56,808 nucleotides of DNA. It comes from a virus. How positions within the stretch are numbered: the stretch's first letter is position 1; each line of letters starts with the position of its first letter. The stretch spans positions 1 to 56,808 of IMG/VR virus record IMGVR_UViG_3300023175_000044. The stretch is one strand, 5' to 3'. The translations under genes were made by a program, and so were the position numbers. The notes under the pieces are model-generated. The model made no database searches, was not told the DNA's origin, and saw only the letters and a list, made by a program, of their open reading frames with translations. This document shows, one piece after another, positions 22,682 to 33,100 of this stretch.

Positions 22682-25600
22682 TTAACTCCCGCTTGATTTT
22701 GCAAGCACATTTCTTTCTGGGTCAAATTCAACTATAACACCATGCACTTCTTTATCCCATGTTGCTTCTGAATAGCCGGTTATAAGTAGTGAAGATCCAT
22801 TATTATCAACACTATAAGAAAAATCAGAAGAACCTGATCCAACTTGATATTTTCTCCATCCTTTATAACCACCATTTAATGTATCACTATCAAAGTCAAA
22901 GATGCCTAAAACCATGTCTTTTAATCCAAATGTTACAGCATCATCCGCGAACGCACCTGAACTATTTGCAACTACTGCTATTCTTCCATCAGCTAGTCTT
23001 GTGCTAGGTTTTCCATTTTGATCTATTTCTTCTGAAGTTTCTGATCCGGTTGTAAATCCTTCACTCCAAACATCAGTATCATAATTAAACGTAATTACTC
23101 CAATATCTTCTGATCCAAATGTTGGGCCGCCATTCATAGATCCAAAAGTTGTGTATACTAAAGCTAATGTATTAGGTATAGTGCTATCTATATCATGAAC
23201 ATTCATTGCTTTATCATTATATCCAGACCCCATATTATAATATTCTGCTCCCCAATTCCTAGGATCAAATATACCTAAAAATAAATCATATCCTCCAAAT
23301 GTTGGCGTATCTACAGAATCTCCTAATTGACCAGTAGTTCGTCCACAAAATGCTATGTGTCCTTTTTTAGCACCACCTGTACCCGTTGCAGTTTGTATCC
23401 AGAATGGATGCCCAGTGTTATTTACTGTAAAGACAACTGTATCATTTGTTTGTATAGTAATTGTAGGATTATCTGTACTGGAATTAATAGTTCCATTTCT
23501 ATCAGATCCACTAAATCTAAATGCGCCTGGCGCGTTTGTATATAAGACTTCAATATTATATGTGTTTCCTCCAACACCTACTGTAACATTCAATGATCCA
23601 TTCATACCTTGATGGTTTCCACATTGATAAAAATATGAACCAGCGGTTGAAGGCGTCCAACTAATAGTTCCTTTGCTAGCGCCATTATTTTCAGCTTCAG
23701 GATTAGTTACAGCTTTAGATGTTCCACGCAATTCAGTTAAAGCGTAAATTTCTTCATCATCTGCTGTTCCATTTTGCCAAAATCTAAATTGTTCTGATGC
23801 AATGTCCCATTGGCCTAAGAAATAATCATAAACACCAGATAAACCTGTATTTTGTTTAGCAATCATACCTGAAGTTTGTCCTGCTAAATAATAATATTCA
23901 CCATCTTTAGATTTAATTACGTCATACATAAACACGTTTCCGTCATCAGCAGTAGCATCACCAACTGTTGATACTTGGTGTATTTGAAATAAATCATTAG
24001 CTCTATGTACTCTAATACCATTAGCTACATTTTCTTTATATGTGTCAGTGTTTAAGAATGATTGTAAATCTGCTTTATCAACTATTCCTAAGAAACCTGT
24101 AAACAATCCATTAGCACCATATGATCCATTATATTCTAAACTATTATATGTTGATGTAATCATAGAAGGATTATAGCTATCAACATCTAATATACTGTCT
24201 GGCGCCGCAGGGTTACTATCTTTAGTTACATTTGGCCAAGTCCAATCTGTAACATAAAAAGGTGCAGAATCATAGTAATACGCATTTGAGGTTGAAGAAG
24301 ATGTGTGATACACACCTTGCCCAAATCCTTCTTTATCACCTCTAAATAAAACTCCATCTTTACCTGGAGAGTGAGAAGAAGATCCACCAGCTACAACAAA
24401 GTTTCTAAAATTATGATCCCATACAACATCAGTGTTTATATAATCTTCACCCATATGGCCGAATGAGCTTCTAAAATATAAAGAACCATCATTATCATTA
24501 AATCCAAAAATTGCGGTATCACTTCTTTTAAGAGTACTAGCATCACTATCTAATCCTAGGCCATCTGCAAATGCAACCACTCTATGATTGCCATTATGGA
24601 AAAATTCTGTTTCATTAAACCACCAAGGTCTCATATCCGATTCTTCAATCAATAGAGTAGTAACACCTTCAATATATCCCATATGTGAGTTTAGTTGCTT
24701 TGCCCACAATGTACTAGTTTTATAATTACTGTCTACGAATTTAATTTTTTCATAAATACCATAACTAACATGTCCAGGTGTACTACCCAATGGTGTAGAC
24801 GGATCTGTGTATGGTGCAGAATCTCCAGTCAATAAGCTAACATCTTCTGCTCGACCTCCTAATAATAAATCATAAGTACCAGTAGCCGAATCATATTTTG
24901 CAACTCTAATGACATCAAATCTGCTTTCATTAACATCCCAATCGCTATTAGGATCAGAAATTAGCTCATATGATGCTTCGTTGGCTCCCCATTTATCTTC
25001 AATATATTGTATAACATCTCCAGTATTAATATCACCATAAGCAAAAAATGGGGTTTTATAAACTCTAGTTGGGGAAGACAGTTCGATACCTGATGCACCA
25101 GCAATAAAAAATGTACCAGTATTAGGCGCGCCGGGCGTAATTGAAGATACCCATCTTTGCGTAGAGGGAGATGATACTAAACCACTTATTGATTTTTGGA
25201 AAATTACACTTCCATTTGAAGTATTAACACCAAATAAAACACCTTCTTTTTGATAATCTTCTTGATTAACAGTAGTGTTTATTTGAGCAAAACAAATTGC
25301 ATATTCAGTTCCTGAATTTTGAATTAAACAATGATCGGTTATTGTTAAATAATTTGTACTAGATCCAAATCCTTTAGCCCAATTTACAGTTGTAAGATCA
25401 GAATCAACATTCATAACAAACGCATTTTTTTCTAATGTTAAATTTTTAGTTCCACCAGTAACTAATCTTTTGTTATTGGCCGTAGTAAGAACACCAGAAA
25501 AATTATCAGATTCAGCACCTAATGACATAGCAACAGTCGTTAAGTAATCAAAATTCTTATTATAACATGTAAGAAGAGCATCTCCATTTAAATTATCATT

Positions 25601-27961
25601 TGCAGATAATGTATAATGTCCATATTGATCTATATCAATGCCAGTGAATGTTATTCCTGCTGTATTATCAGTATTTCTTAATCTTCTTGCCCAACCATGA
25701 ACCCACTGATTTGATTTAGTACCTAATTCACCTTTAGCATATCCAGATATCACAAGTCTATCATTTTCTTCATCTTCTATAATACCTGTAATAAAATCAT
25801 CTCCGGTTCCACCCCAAGAATAACTTATTGAGTTATTTTCATTATCAACTATTGTAAGTAATAAATCTCCAGTTTGCTCAGTTCCAGTATTTCCTACATG
25901 TCCTTCAATCCTACCAACTAAAGCTTTTCTTCCATCGCTTAAATAAATTCCTTGGAAAAGATATTCTTCAGAATTAGTGTTTATTTCTTTTCTATTAAAA
26001 AATTGTGGAGAAGCAACATCCCACCTTAAAATAGAAGATCCATTTGGTATACCTTCTGGCTCAATGCTTGTTTTTGCAGTATATTGAGCATCTGCATGAG
26101 TATATTCTATGTATCCACTTGTTGTTGCACCTATATCTTGAAAATATCCAGAATCATTCCATTTTAAATGCTCATAACCATCAAATGTACCTCCAGCTAA
26201 GTCAAAACTATACAATCCTTTAAAATTAGCTTGTCCATCAGCTGAAGCTAATGCATAAAATTTTGTATTCGTTGCATTATACTTAAATCCATGTAATCTT
26301 GCAGGATTTGCAGAATCAGTGCTTATAATTTTTCCTTCATCATAAAAGCTTCCTGTAGAGTCTATTGCTTCAGCGCTATATAAGTGTAAACCACCATCTC
26401 TAGCTGATCCACCAGCAATATAAAGTTTATCGCCTACACTTGTAATTAAAATATCTGGCTTATCATCTCTTCCTGTAAATCTCCATGGAAGATCTACTCT
26501 ACTTAATGTTCCTGGTGAAATAGTATTAGCATCAGTAACACTCCAAATTTGAGCGTCAACACAACCATTAGAAGGTTCTAACACAATTTTACCATACATA
26601 GCAAGGTGAATTACACACACATAATAATAATCACCTGGCGTTAATCCAGTAGTATCCCATGTTACTGTAGCTGTTCCATTACCAGAAGACCCTGCGGCTA
26701 CGTTTTGTGTTGTAGATTGAAGGTTTGTCAAACTATCTTTCACATACATTGGGTGAGCTTGATATGACTGTGTTGCATCAAATACAATAGTATCACCTAC
26801 TTTTAGATATATTGTAGGCTGTTGTGACATAGTGGCGAAATCTCCACCAGCAACATAATCTAATTTATCGGGATCGTCTCTGTGTTCACCGGCGACATAG
26901 TATCGGTTGTTAGCGTTATTTCCATATAATTCTACATTAAATGTCTTATAAGTTGAATTCATTAAAACTGGCCAGTAAACTTTAGTCCCAAAAGCATGTC
27001 CTGCAGATAATCTCATAGGATATTGACTTAAACTACCTTCTGCTTGAGCATCACCACCAGCATAAGGCGTGTTTACAGGATCAGCTAAATCATAAGAACC
27101 ATAATTAACTTCTGGAGTGAAGGACCCCGAACTTGAAGTATATGTTCTTGTATAAAAATTCCAATCTCCACTTCCATTTGAATCTAAATACGCTGCATGG
27201 AATCTATTTGATCCTCCAGAAATGATTCCACCATTTACAAAATTAACACCAGAAGCATTTGGCAAAGTAACATCATTGTGAGAGTTGTGTGCACCACCAA
27301 TAGAAGGTGTGTGAATACGAGCTAATGGAACATTATAAGACCTACCACCAGTGCTAGCTCTTACATTAATTAAATATCCATATTGTTTATCTGCTGGTCT
27401 AATATAATCATCCGCCGCAAAAACAAGTCTACCATCATCAAATTTTGGATAATTAGAAGGTAAGTGTTTATGATATTGATAAAAATTCCAATCGCCGCCT
27501 GCTGTAGTTTGATAAAATCTATCCCAATAAAACGCATCGTCTTCTAATAGACCACCGTTTGTTGGTCCATCATCGCCCCAAGTACCAATATGACCCATAA
27601 AGAAAGCATCATCTTCGCTTACGTTAGTAATATCATTAACTCCAGCGCCAATATGAACAATGCAACCTCCATGATAACGTAAAGTACCATTTCCGTGTGA
27701 TTCATCAATAAATGCTGCAGTTCCATCTAATTCTATTCTATTTGAAAATCCAGAAACTTGGTCAGCTGAAGCAATAGAAGATATAGAATCCCACTCATAT
27801 ATTGTAAGTGAATTACCTGCTAAAGTTGCATTTGAATCATAATCTGAAGGGTGATAAGTATACCAATAACCCTGTTCAGATATATGGTGCATAACTGGAA
27901 GACCCAAAAAATCTGAGTCATCAGCAAGTGCAATAGCTCTAGTTACGTTAGCAATAGTCAT
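22682..27961 (-). CDS. Giant multidomain virion protein with propeller-like repeats and two cupredoxin-like domains
   Basis: A 1759-residue protein without signal peptide. Residues 1 to about 370 are rich in Trp, Tyr and Asn (TYHPSDYDSN, YQYHKHLPSNYPKF). About 375-465 is a cupredoxin-like domain: VGDTIVFDATQSYQAHPMYV, then DYYYVCVIHLAMYGKIVLE with the amicyanin-type Cys-x2-His-x2-Met. About 490-1400 has beta-propeller-like repeats (SWGGTGDDFITGIIEDEENDR, LVISGYAKGELG; ANNKRLVTGGT). About 1420-1540 holds a second cupredoxin whose C-terminal half (GSYFYQCGNHQGMNGSLNV) precedes its N-terminal half (TVVFTVNNTGHPFWIQT). The rest continues the propeller pattern. It starts 3 bases after the small gene at 27965. 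Likely a distal receptor-binding fibre or spike; no enzymatic motif is visible. Confidence 0.8.
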   Translation of the reverse strand: MTIANVTRAIALADDSDFLGLPVMHHISEQGYWYTYHPSDYDSNATLAGNSLTIYEWDSISSIASADQVSGFSNRIELDGTAAFIDESHGNGTLRYHGGCIVHIGAGVNDITNVSEDDAFFMGHIGTWGDDGPTNGGLLEDDAFYWDRFYQTTAGGDWNFYQYHKHLPSNYPKFDDGRLVFAADDYIRPADKQYGYLINVRASTGGRSYNVPLARIHTPSIGGAHNSHNDVTLPNASGVNFVNGGIISGGSNRFHAAYLDSNGSGDWNFYTRTYTSSSGSFTPEVNYGSYDLADPVNTPYAGGDAQAEGSLSQYPMRLSAGHAFGTKVYWPVLMNSTYKTFNVELYGNNANNRYYVAGEHRDDPDKLDYVAGGDFATMSQQPTIYLKVGDTIVFDATQSYQAHPMYVKDSLTNLQSTTQNVAAGSSGNGTATVTWDTTGLTPGDYYYVCVIHLAMYGKIVLEPSNGCVDAQIWSVTDANTISPGTLSRVDLPWRFTGRDDKPDILITSVGDKLYIAGGSARDGGLHLYSAEAIDSTGSFYDEGKIISTDSANPARLHGFKYNATNTKFYALASADGQANFKGLYSFDLAGGTFDGYEHLKWNDSGYFQDIGATTSGYIEYTHADAQYTAKTSIEPEGIPNGSSILRWDVASPQFFNRKEINTNSEEYLFQGIYLSDGRKALVGRIEGHVGNTGTEQTGDLLLTIVDNENNSISYSWGGTGDDFITGIIEDEENDRLVISGYAKGELGTKSNQWVHGWARRLRNTDNTAGITFTGIDIDQYGHYTLSANDNLNGDALLTCYNKNFDYLTTVAMSLGAESDNFSGVLTTANNKRLVTGGTKNLTLEKNAFVMNVDSDLTTVNWAKGFGSSTNYLTITDHCLIQNSGTEYAICFAQINTTVNQEDYQKEGVLFGVNTSNGSVIFQKSISGLVSSPSTQRWVSSITPGAPNTGTFFIAGASGIELSSPTRVYKTPFFAYGDINTGDVIQYIEDKWGANEASYELISDPNSDWDVNESRFDVIRVAKYDSATGTYDLLLGGRAEDVSLLTGDSAPYTDPSTPLGSTPGHVSYGIYEKIKFVDSNYKTSTLWAKQLNSHMGYIEGVTTLLIEESDMRPWWFNETEFFHNGNHRVVAFADGLGLDSDASTLKRSDTAIFGFNDNDGSLYFRSSFGHMGEDYINTDVVWDHNFRNFVVAGGSSSHSPGKDGVLFRGDKEGFGQGVYHTSSSTSNAYYYDSAPFYVTDWTWPNVTKDSNPAAPDSILDVDSYNPSMITSTYNSLEYNGSYGANGLFTGFLGIVDKADLQSFLNTDTYKENVANGIRVHRANDLFQIHQVSTVGDATADDGNVFMYDVIKSKDGEYYYLAGQTSGMIAKQNTGLSGVYDYFLGQWDIASEQFRFWQNGTADDEEIYALTELRGTSKAVTNPEAENNGASKGTISWTPSTAGSYFYQCGNHQGMNGSLNVTVGVGGNTYNIEVLYTNAPGAFRFSGSDRNGTINSSTDNPTITIQTNDTVVFTVNNTGHPFWIQTATGTGGAKKGHIAFCGRTTGQLGDSVDTPTFGGYDLFLGIFDPRNWGAEYYNMGSGYNDKAMNVHDIDSTIPNTLALVYTTFGSMNGGPTFGSEDIGVITFNYDTDVWSEGFTTGSETSEEIDQNGKPSTRLADGRIAVVANSSGAFADDAVTFGLKDMVLGIFDFDSDTLNGGYKGWRKYQVGSGSSDFSYSVDNNGSSLLITGYSEATWDKEVHGVIVEFDPERNVLAKSSGS

Positions 27962-27964
27962 ATG

Positions 27965-28333
27965 TTATGTTCCTGAAATAGGTATTCCCGGTCTAAAAAC
28001 AAGGTCTGTTGTATTTAAAGCGAAACCGATAAATAACGCTCTAGTTGAAGCAGTAGGTGTAGGAGGAGATGTTGTTAATCCTCCTGTTGCATCTAAAAAT
28101 AATGGCGTACCTGCTGTCAATCCAGCAAAACCAGAAACAGTTCCTCCAGCATAATACTCATCACCGATTTTAATTAATACTGTTTGAAGTTGAGTAGCAG
28201 TATCAGTATTTGCAGCATTAGTTGCTGTATTTGATCCAGAAATTCTTACTACTTTACCATTATCACCGCCAGAAAGGTTTGGTACCGTAATGGCATCAGC
28301 AGAAAGTGTACTGGTTGATTTAACGAATGCCAT
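27965..28333 (-). CDS. Small tail-fibre-associated protein
   Basis: A 122-residue protein beginning MAFVKSTSTLSADAITVPN. The block YYAGGTVSGFAGLTAGTPLF, followed by LDATGGLTTSPPT and ALFIGFALNTTDLVFRPGIP, is a short domain that recurs inside long phage fibres as well as standing alone. The 3003-residue fibre has a related region near 1985-2090 (PTIALSRADD, then GDILHVSPDSAG). It probably trimerises at or within a fibre. It lies 3 bases before the 318-residue C1q-like gene's stop side, tightly packed in the same unit. Confidence 0.65.
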   Translation of the reverse strand: MAFVKSTSTLSADAITVPNLSGGDNGKVVRISGSNTATNAANTDTATQLQTVLIKIGDEYYAGGTVSGFAGLTAGTPLFLDATGGLTTSPPTPTASTRALFIGFALNTTDLVFRPGIPISGT

Positions 28334-28336
28334 AGA

Positions 28337-29293
28337 TTACACTCCTTCTCTGACAAGTTCTAAATATGTTTCATCAGTAACTGCTCCAGTATTATCGGAG
28401 TTACTAATAATTAGTTGAATAAAATCATCTGAAGCTAATTCTAAAACTTCATCAAAATCTAATTGATCATTAGGTCCCATCGTAATTGTATCGATGGTTG
28501 TTACGTTATTTTTCTTAATTTCTATAGTATATGTTTCTGATCCACCGAAAGAATTAGTTCTAACAAAAGATCTACATCTATAAAAACCAGAAGTTCTTAC
28601 TGTTAATCTATCAGGCGCACCAGAATACCAAAATAAATCTCCAATCACATTTGCATTAGCATTAAAGTCTGTAGTAAACCATGAAATAGGTGTAGCAGAA
28701 TTTGTAGTATTAACTGCTGCATTTAAAACAGCTCTAGCACCACTAAATGCATTGTGATTACTAATTCCAGTACCTGGAGCAAAACCTATTCTATACACTA
28801 AAAATTCTGATTCATCGGTAAATTGACCTACACTTGCGCCTTCGGATGCAAAAACTTCGATATAATCACCAGCAACTAAAGAAAGTGTTTCATCAAAATT
28901 AACGTTTTGATTTGGCCCTAAATTAACGGTAAACAAAGCTACTCCGTTTTTTCTTAATTCTGCTGTGTAAGATGCGCCAGATCCCCCGGTTGAAGTAAAA
29001 AGAGAAACATAAACTCTGTAAAAACCAGTGGTTGGAACTGTTGCTCTGGTAGATGAACCACCAAAATAATTATCTACTGAAAAATCTTCAGTTAAAAACT
29101 CAATCGCCGACAATGTTTCTGTAACATCAAATGAAGTTTGAATTCTTCTTCTAGATCCACTAAAATTTTTACGTGTTGTATTTGTTATAACATTCCAAAA
29201 TGGACCATCTGAATCATATTGCCAAACAGCTTGATTAGGATCAGTATATTGATCTAAATGTGTAGGAGATGCTGGAAAATTTAAAGCTACCAT
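28337..29293 (-). CDS. Tandem C1q/TNF-like jelly-roll fibre protein
   Basis: A 318-residue protein. Residues 1-40 form a head domain (MVALNFPASPTHLDQYTD, then VWQYDSDGPFWNV) with the same plan as the collagen-like fibre's first 38 residues. Two copies of a jelly-roll domain follow, about 45-175 and 185-318. Copy one has TTGFYRVYVSLFTSTGG, TAELRKNGVALF, FDETLSLVAGDYIEVFAS; copy two has TSGFYRCRSFVRTNSFGG, TIEIKKNNVTTID, FDEVLELASDDFIQLIIS. GFYxV, elements of alternating charged and aromatic residues, and the aGDxIxv end are the C1q/TNF-superfamily signature. Such domains trimerise and often bind ligands at fibre tips. No collagen stretch is present here. Confidence 0.82.
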   Translation of the reverse strand: MVALNFPASPTHLDQYTDPNQAVWQYDSDGPFWNVITNTTRKNFSGSRRRIQTSFDVTETLSAIEFLTEDFSVDNYFGGSSTRATVPTTGFYRVYVSLFTSTGGSGASYTAELRKNGVALFTVNLGPNQNVNFDETLSLVAGDYIEVFASEGASVGQFTDESEFLVYRIGFAPGTGISNHNAFSGARAVLNAAVNTTNSATPISWFTTDFNANANVIGDLFWYSGAPDRLTVRTSGFYRCRSFVRTNSFGGSETYTIEIKKNNVTTIDTITMGPNDQLDFDEVLELASDDFIQLIISNSDNTGAVTDETYLELVREGV

Positions 29294-29303
29294 TTTTTAC
29301 TCC

Positions 29304-30131
29304 TTAAAACGTAACATTTACTGAAATTTCAGTTAAACTGTTTACAGAAACAATTTCTAACCAAATATAATTTCCAGCAGGAACAGAAGCATTAGAAATT
29401 ACAGGAGTTGATCCTGTAGTTGTATTAGTAGTTGTTTCTGTTGCGATTGTAGTTCCAGCTGCACTCCTATCAGTATCATATTTTATTGCATATTCACAAC
29501 TACTTCCTCTAATTACAGCTCTTACTTCTGAAATTGATATTGCAGTTGAAGTTCTAAGTAAAGTTATTTCTTGACCACCTGATGGGTTAAGAAGTGAAAT
29601 CATTCTAGGTGAAATTGTTCCTTGTGAGCCAACATAGCCTACAGATCCAGTAAAACCAGTGTCACCATCAGTTACAGTTGGATCTGCAAATAAAATCCAT
29701 GCTCTATTACCTTGATTTTCGTAATAAAGATATGATTTTCCTGTTTGTGAATTATACCAGATTTGACCATCTGAAGGATTTGTTGGTGCTGTTTCACTAA
29801 ATGAAATTGCGCCAGCTGAACCAGTGTAACCTTTACCGGCAGGTGATGCATCTACCCATTGAGCAGAATCAGCACCATCATCATAATAAATTTTAAGTCT
29901 TCCGTTTGTAGCATCCCACCAAAACTGGCCATCTCTTAAACTAGCGCCAGAGGGTGCTGCACTATCAGTTTCAGCGCCGCCACCTGATATTGATGATATT
30001 ACATCTGTATTATTTTTGTAATAGAGAATACCGTCAGCATAGTTTAATGCTAACTCCCCATAATCAATATCACCTACTAAAGGTTGTTTCCCCGAAACTG
30101 AGGATCTTTTTAATTTAATATTTGCTGCCAT
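29304..30131 (-). CDS. Tail fibre protein with short collagen-like pieces
   Basis: A 275-residue protein. The N-terminus IKLKRSSVSGKQP followed by DIDYGELALNYADGILYYKN is the widespread attachment domain of phage tail fibres. Then come two copies of a short Trp/Asp-rich unit (LRDGQFWWDATNGRLKIYYD; NPSDGQIWYNSQTGKSYLYY), each followed by a brief collagen-like patch (GYTGSAG; GFTGSVGYVGSQG). The C-terminal 80 residues form a beta domain (ISEVRAVIRGSSCEYAIKYD). It is the first gene behind the late promoter at 30184, leading the collagen, C1q and glycine-rich group. Confidence 0.78.
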   Translation of the reverse strand: MAANIKLKRSSVSGKQPLVGDIDYGELALNYADGILYYKNNTDVISSISGGGAETDSAAPSGASLRDGQFWWDATNGRLKIYYDDGADSAQWVDASPAGKGYTGSAGAISFSETAPTNPSDGQIWYNSQTGKSYLYYENQGNRAWILFADPTVTDGDTGFTGSVGYVGSQGTISPRMISLLNPSGGQEITLLRTSTAISISEVRAVIRGSSCEYAIKYDTDRSAAGTTIATETTTNTTTGSTPVISNASVPAGNYIWLEIVSVNSLTEISVNVTF

Positions 30132-30183
30132 AGTTACACCTTAATAAAGGAAGCCATATATGAGTAAAAACTCGACTTTAGTC

Positions 30184-30191
30184 TATTTATA
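30184..30191 (-). promoter_or_regulatory. T4-type late promoter TATAAATA
   Basis: Exact TATAAATA on the minus strand, 3 bases after the stop of the 3003-residue fibre gene and 52 bases before ATG 30131. The leader contains two short inverted repeats (GACTAAAGTC and GAGTTTTTACTC). Confidence 0.82.
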
Positions 30192-30194
30192 CGC

Positions 30195-33100
30195 TTAGAA
30201 CGTACCTCCATCAATTGTTGCATTTAATCTTCCAACAACATTAATAGCCGAGTCAGTTTGATATAATCTTGAGAGTGCTAATGAATTTGAAGCAAAATGA
30301 TTACCCATATATGGGTGATTAATACATTGATATGCTAAAGAAGATGGACCACCATCATGAACTAAAATTTCTGAATATGCTCCAGCAGTGCCAGCTACTC
30401 CGTTATATGTAATATCTACACCTGGACTTGAATCAGTTAATATTTGATATTTGTCATTTTCATAATAAAATCTTACATCATGCGATGCCATAGATGAATG
30501 GAATGTCCAGAATCTATATTTAACACCTGGAGTCATATCTAAATGAGGAGCTTGAATTTCTCTTCCTGTGTTTATGTCAGCTGAATCATAAGATAACCAA
30601 TATGCTGCAGCTGATCCTATTTGATAGAATCTATGAGTATTTGTTTTTGCTGCTGTTCTTACATATATGTTAACTCTTTCAGATGTACTATCACCACCAG
30701 TTCTTCCATGATACTCTCTATGAATAATTCCATTTTTAATTGTTAAATCACCTGCAGAATCATCAGCTTCCACAATTAATTCTCTAGTACCAACTGAATC
30801 AGCATCAAATTCATTTACATCTTTTAATCTAGAAATAATATCTGAATCAGTACGCGCCTGAGTATAATATAGATTATCGCCTTCAGTTAAGTTTGTTGTA
30901 GACTTAGTTGCAAGTCTAACATCAAAGTCTGAATCTGCTCTTGATGTAGTATAATATAGATTATCGCCTTCAGTTAAGTTTGTTGTAGACTTAGTTGCAA
31001 GTCTAACATCAAAGTCTGAGTCAGCGCGGGCTGTAGTGTAATAAAGATTTGTAGTACCTTCACCAATTGAATCAGTTGTAGTAGTTAATAATCTAACTCT
31101 AAAATCAGAATCAAAATTAGCAGCGGTATAAATTTCTTCTACATCAATTGAGAAGTCACCAGTAGTAGAATCATATGTTAGGTCACCAGATGCTGAGAAA
31201 TAACTTCTAATAGTAGCCGTTGATGTAGCATCGCCTAAAGCAGAATCAAATCTCGCTCTAGTGTAATAAAGATTATTTCCTTCACTTAAATCAGTAGTTG
31301 ACTTAGTTGCAAGCCTGACATCAAATGCCGAATCAACTCTGGCTAATGTGTAGTATAGATTATCACCTTCTGGTAAATCTGTAGTAGTAAACATTGCAGA
31401 GAATTCAGCAGAATCGATGTTAATAGTATCTGTTGATGAATCGTAAGATATTCCTTTTCCACCGATTAGTGCATCACCTAGATCACTATCAAAATTAGCT
31501 TTTGTATAAACTTGTTCTACATCGAAGCTAAAATCACCAGTAGTGGAATCATATGATAAATCACCACTAGCTGAGAAATAACTTCTAATAGTAGCAATAG
31601 ATCCTGCTATGCCAAGTCTAACATCAAAGTCTGAATCTGCTCTTGTTGTAGTATAATAAAGGTTATTACTACCTTCAGTTAGATCATTTGTAGTAAATGG
31701 ATTTAAGTTAATACTATCACTGAAAGTTGCGCCATCTGCTGTAGAAATAGTTAGATTTCCACTTGATGAATCATATACAAATCCAGTGACTCCTGCAACA
31801 GTAACTGTTCCAATTGAATCTATTTGACCTCTAGTATTTACTGTAAATACAGGAATTTCAGTACTTGAACCATATGTACCTGAATCTACTCCAGTATCTG
31901 TTATAGTTATCTGGCCTAAAGCTGAATCATAAGTGATTCCGTTACCTTCTGAAAGATGAGCTCTAACCTCAGCTGGAGAAGGTCCTATATAAGTAAATTT
32001 ACCAGTTGCTGAATCATAAGATAATGATCCATCACCACTTTGATCATCTACACTTAAAGCGCTACGAGCAGCACTATCTGCTCTAGCTAATGTATAATAT
32101 AAGTTATTACCTTCAGTTAGGTCTGTTGTAGACTTAGTTGCAAGTCTAACATCAAAGGCAGAATCATCTCTGGCTAATGTATAATATAAGTTATTACCTT
32201 CGGCAAGATTTGTAGTAGTATGATTAGATATATCTGAAACTGTACCAGTGACATTACCGGTAAATCCATTAGTTGCTTCAATAGCAGCTCCAGTAATATC
32301 TTTTGCTTTCAAATCTGCAAAAGAGAATGTTGGCGCAGCAGTGTTTATTTGACCTTCTGGCTCTGGAACATAATTATCAAAGAATTTCCAAACACCATCT
32401 GCAACATCTCTAAACAAGCCAGCATGGCGATAGATATCATCTGGTTCATTATAGTTACCAGCAAGACCAATTTGAACATTAATTGGTGATGCATCTCCGC
32501 TCCAACTATCTCCTAAATCATGGCCTGTGGCTGCATCAAAATCAATTGAAATACCATATCGTAAAGGTGCAATTAAGCCATCAGTAGTTAAATTCCATGT
32601 TGTTGGACCACCAGCTGAATCGAATGTTAAGGTACCTGCACCCCAACTATCAAGTGCCCATTCAAGAGTATCACCACCAACACCAGAAATACGTACTCTA
32701 AATGTTTCGTCGCTGTCACCTTTATAATGACCAATATATGTTGCGTTTTGGTCACCAGTACCATTAAAGTTTGTTCCACCAGCACCAATAGTGTCACCAC
32801 CACCTAAATATATGAAAGTATCAGCAACATTTAAGTTAGAAATTGAAGTTCTTGTTTCAGTACCAAGAACATTTAAGTTTCCGCCAACAGTAACATCATT
32901 ATCAAATCTAGAATTTTCTGTAACTCTAATAGTTTCAAAAACTTCTCTTACAATCTCAATTTGTATACATCCACCTACTGGACTTCCTCCAGCAGAATCT
33001 ACAACTAAAACTGTACCAACTTGGAAAGCAAAGTTAGGATATACGGGATTTGTTGCAACAAATTCTCCAGCGCTATCAGGAGAAACATGTAAAATATCAC

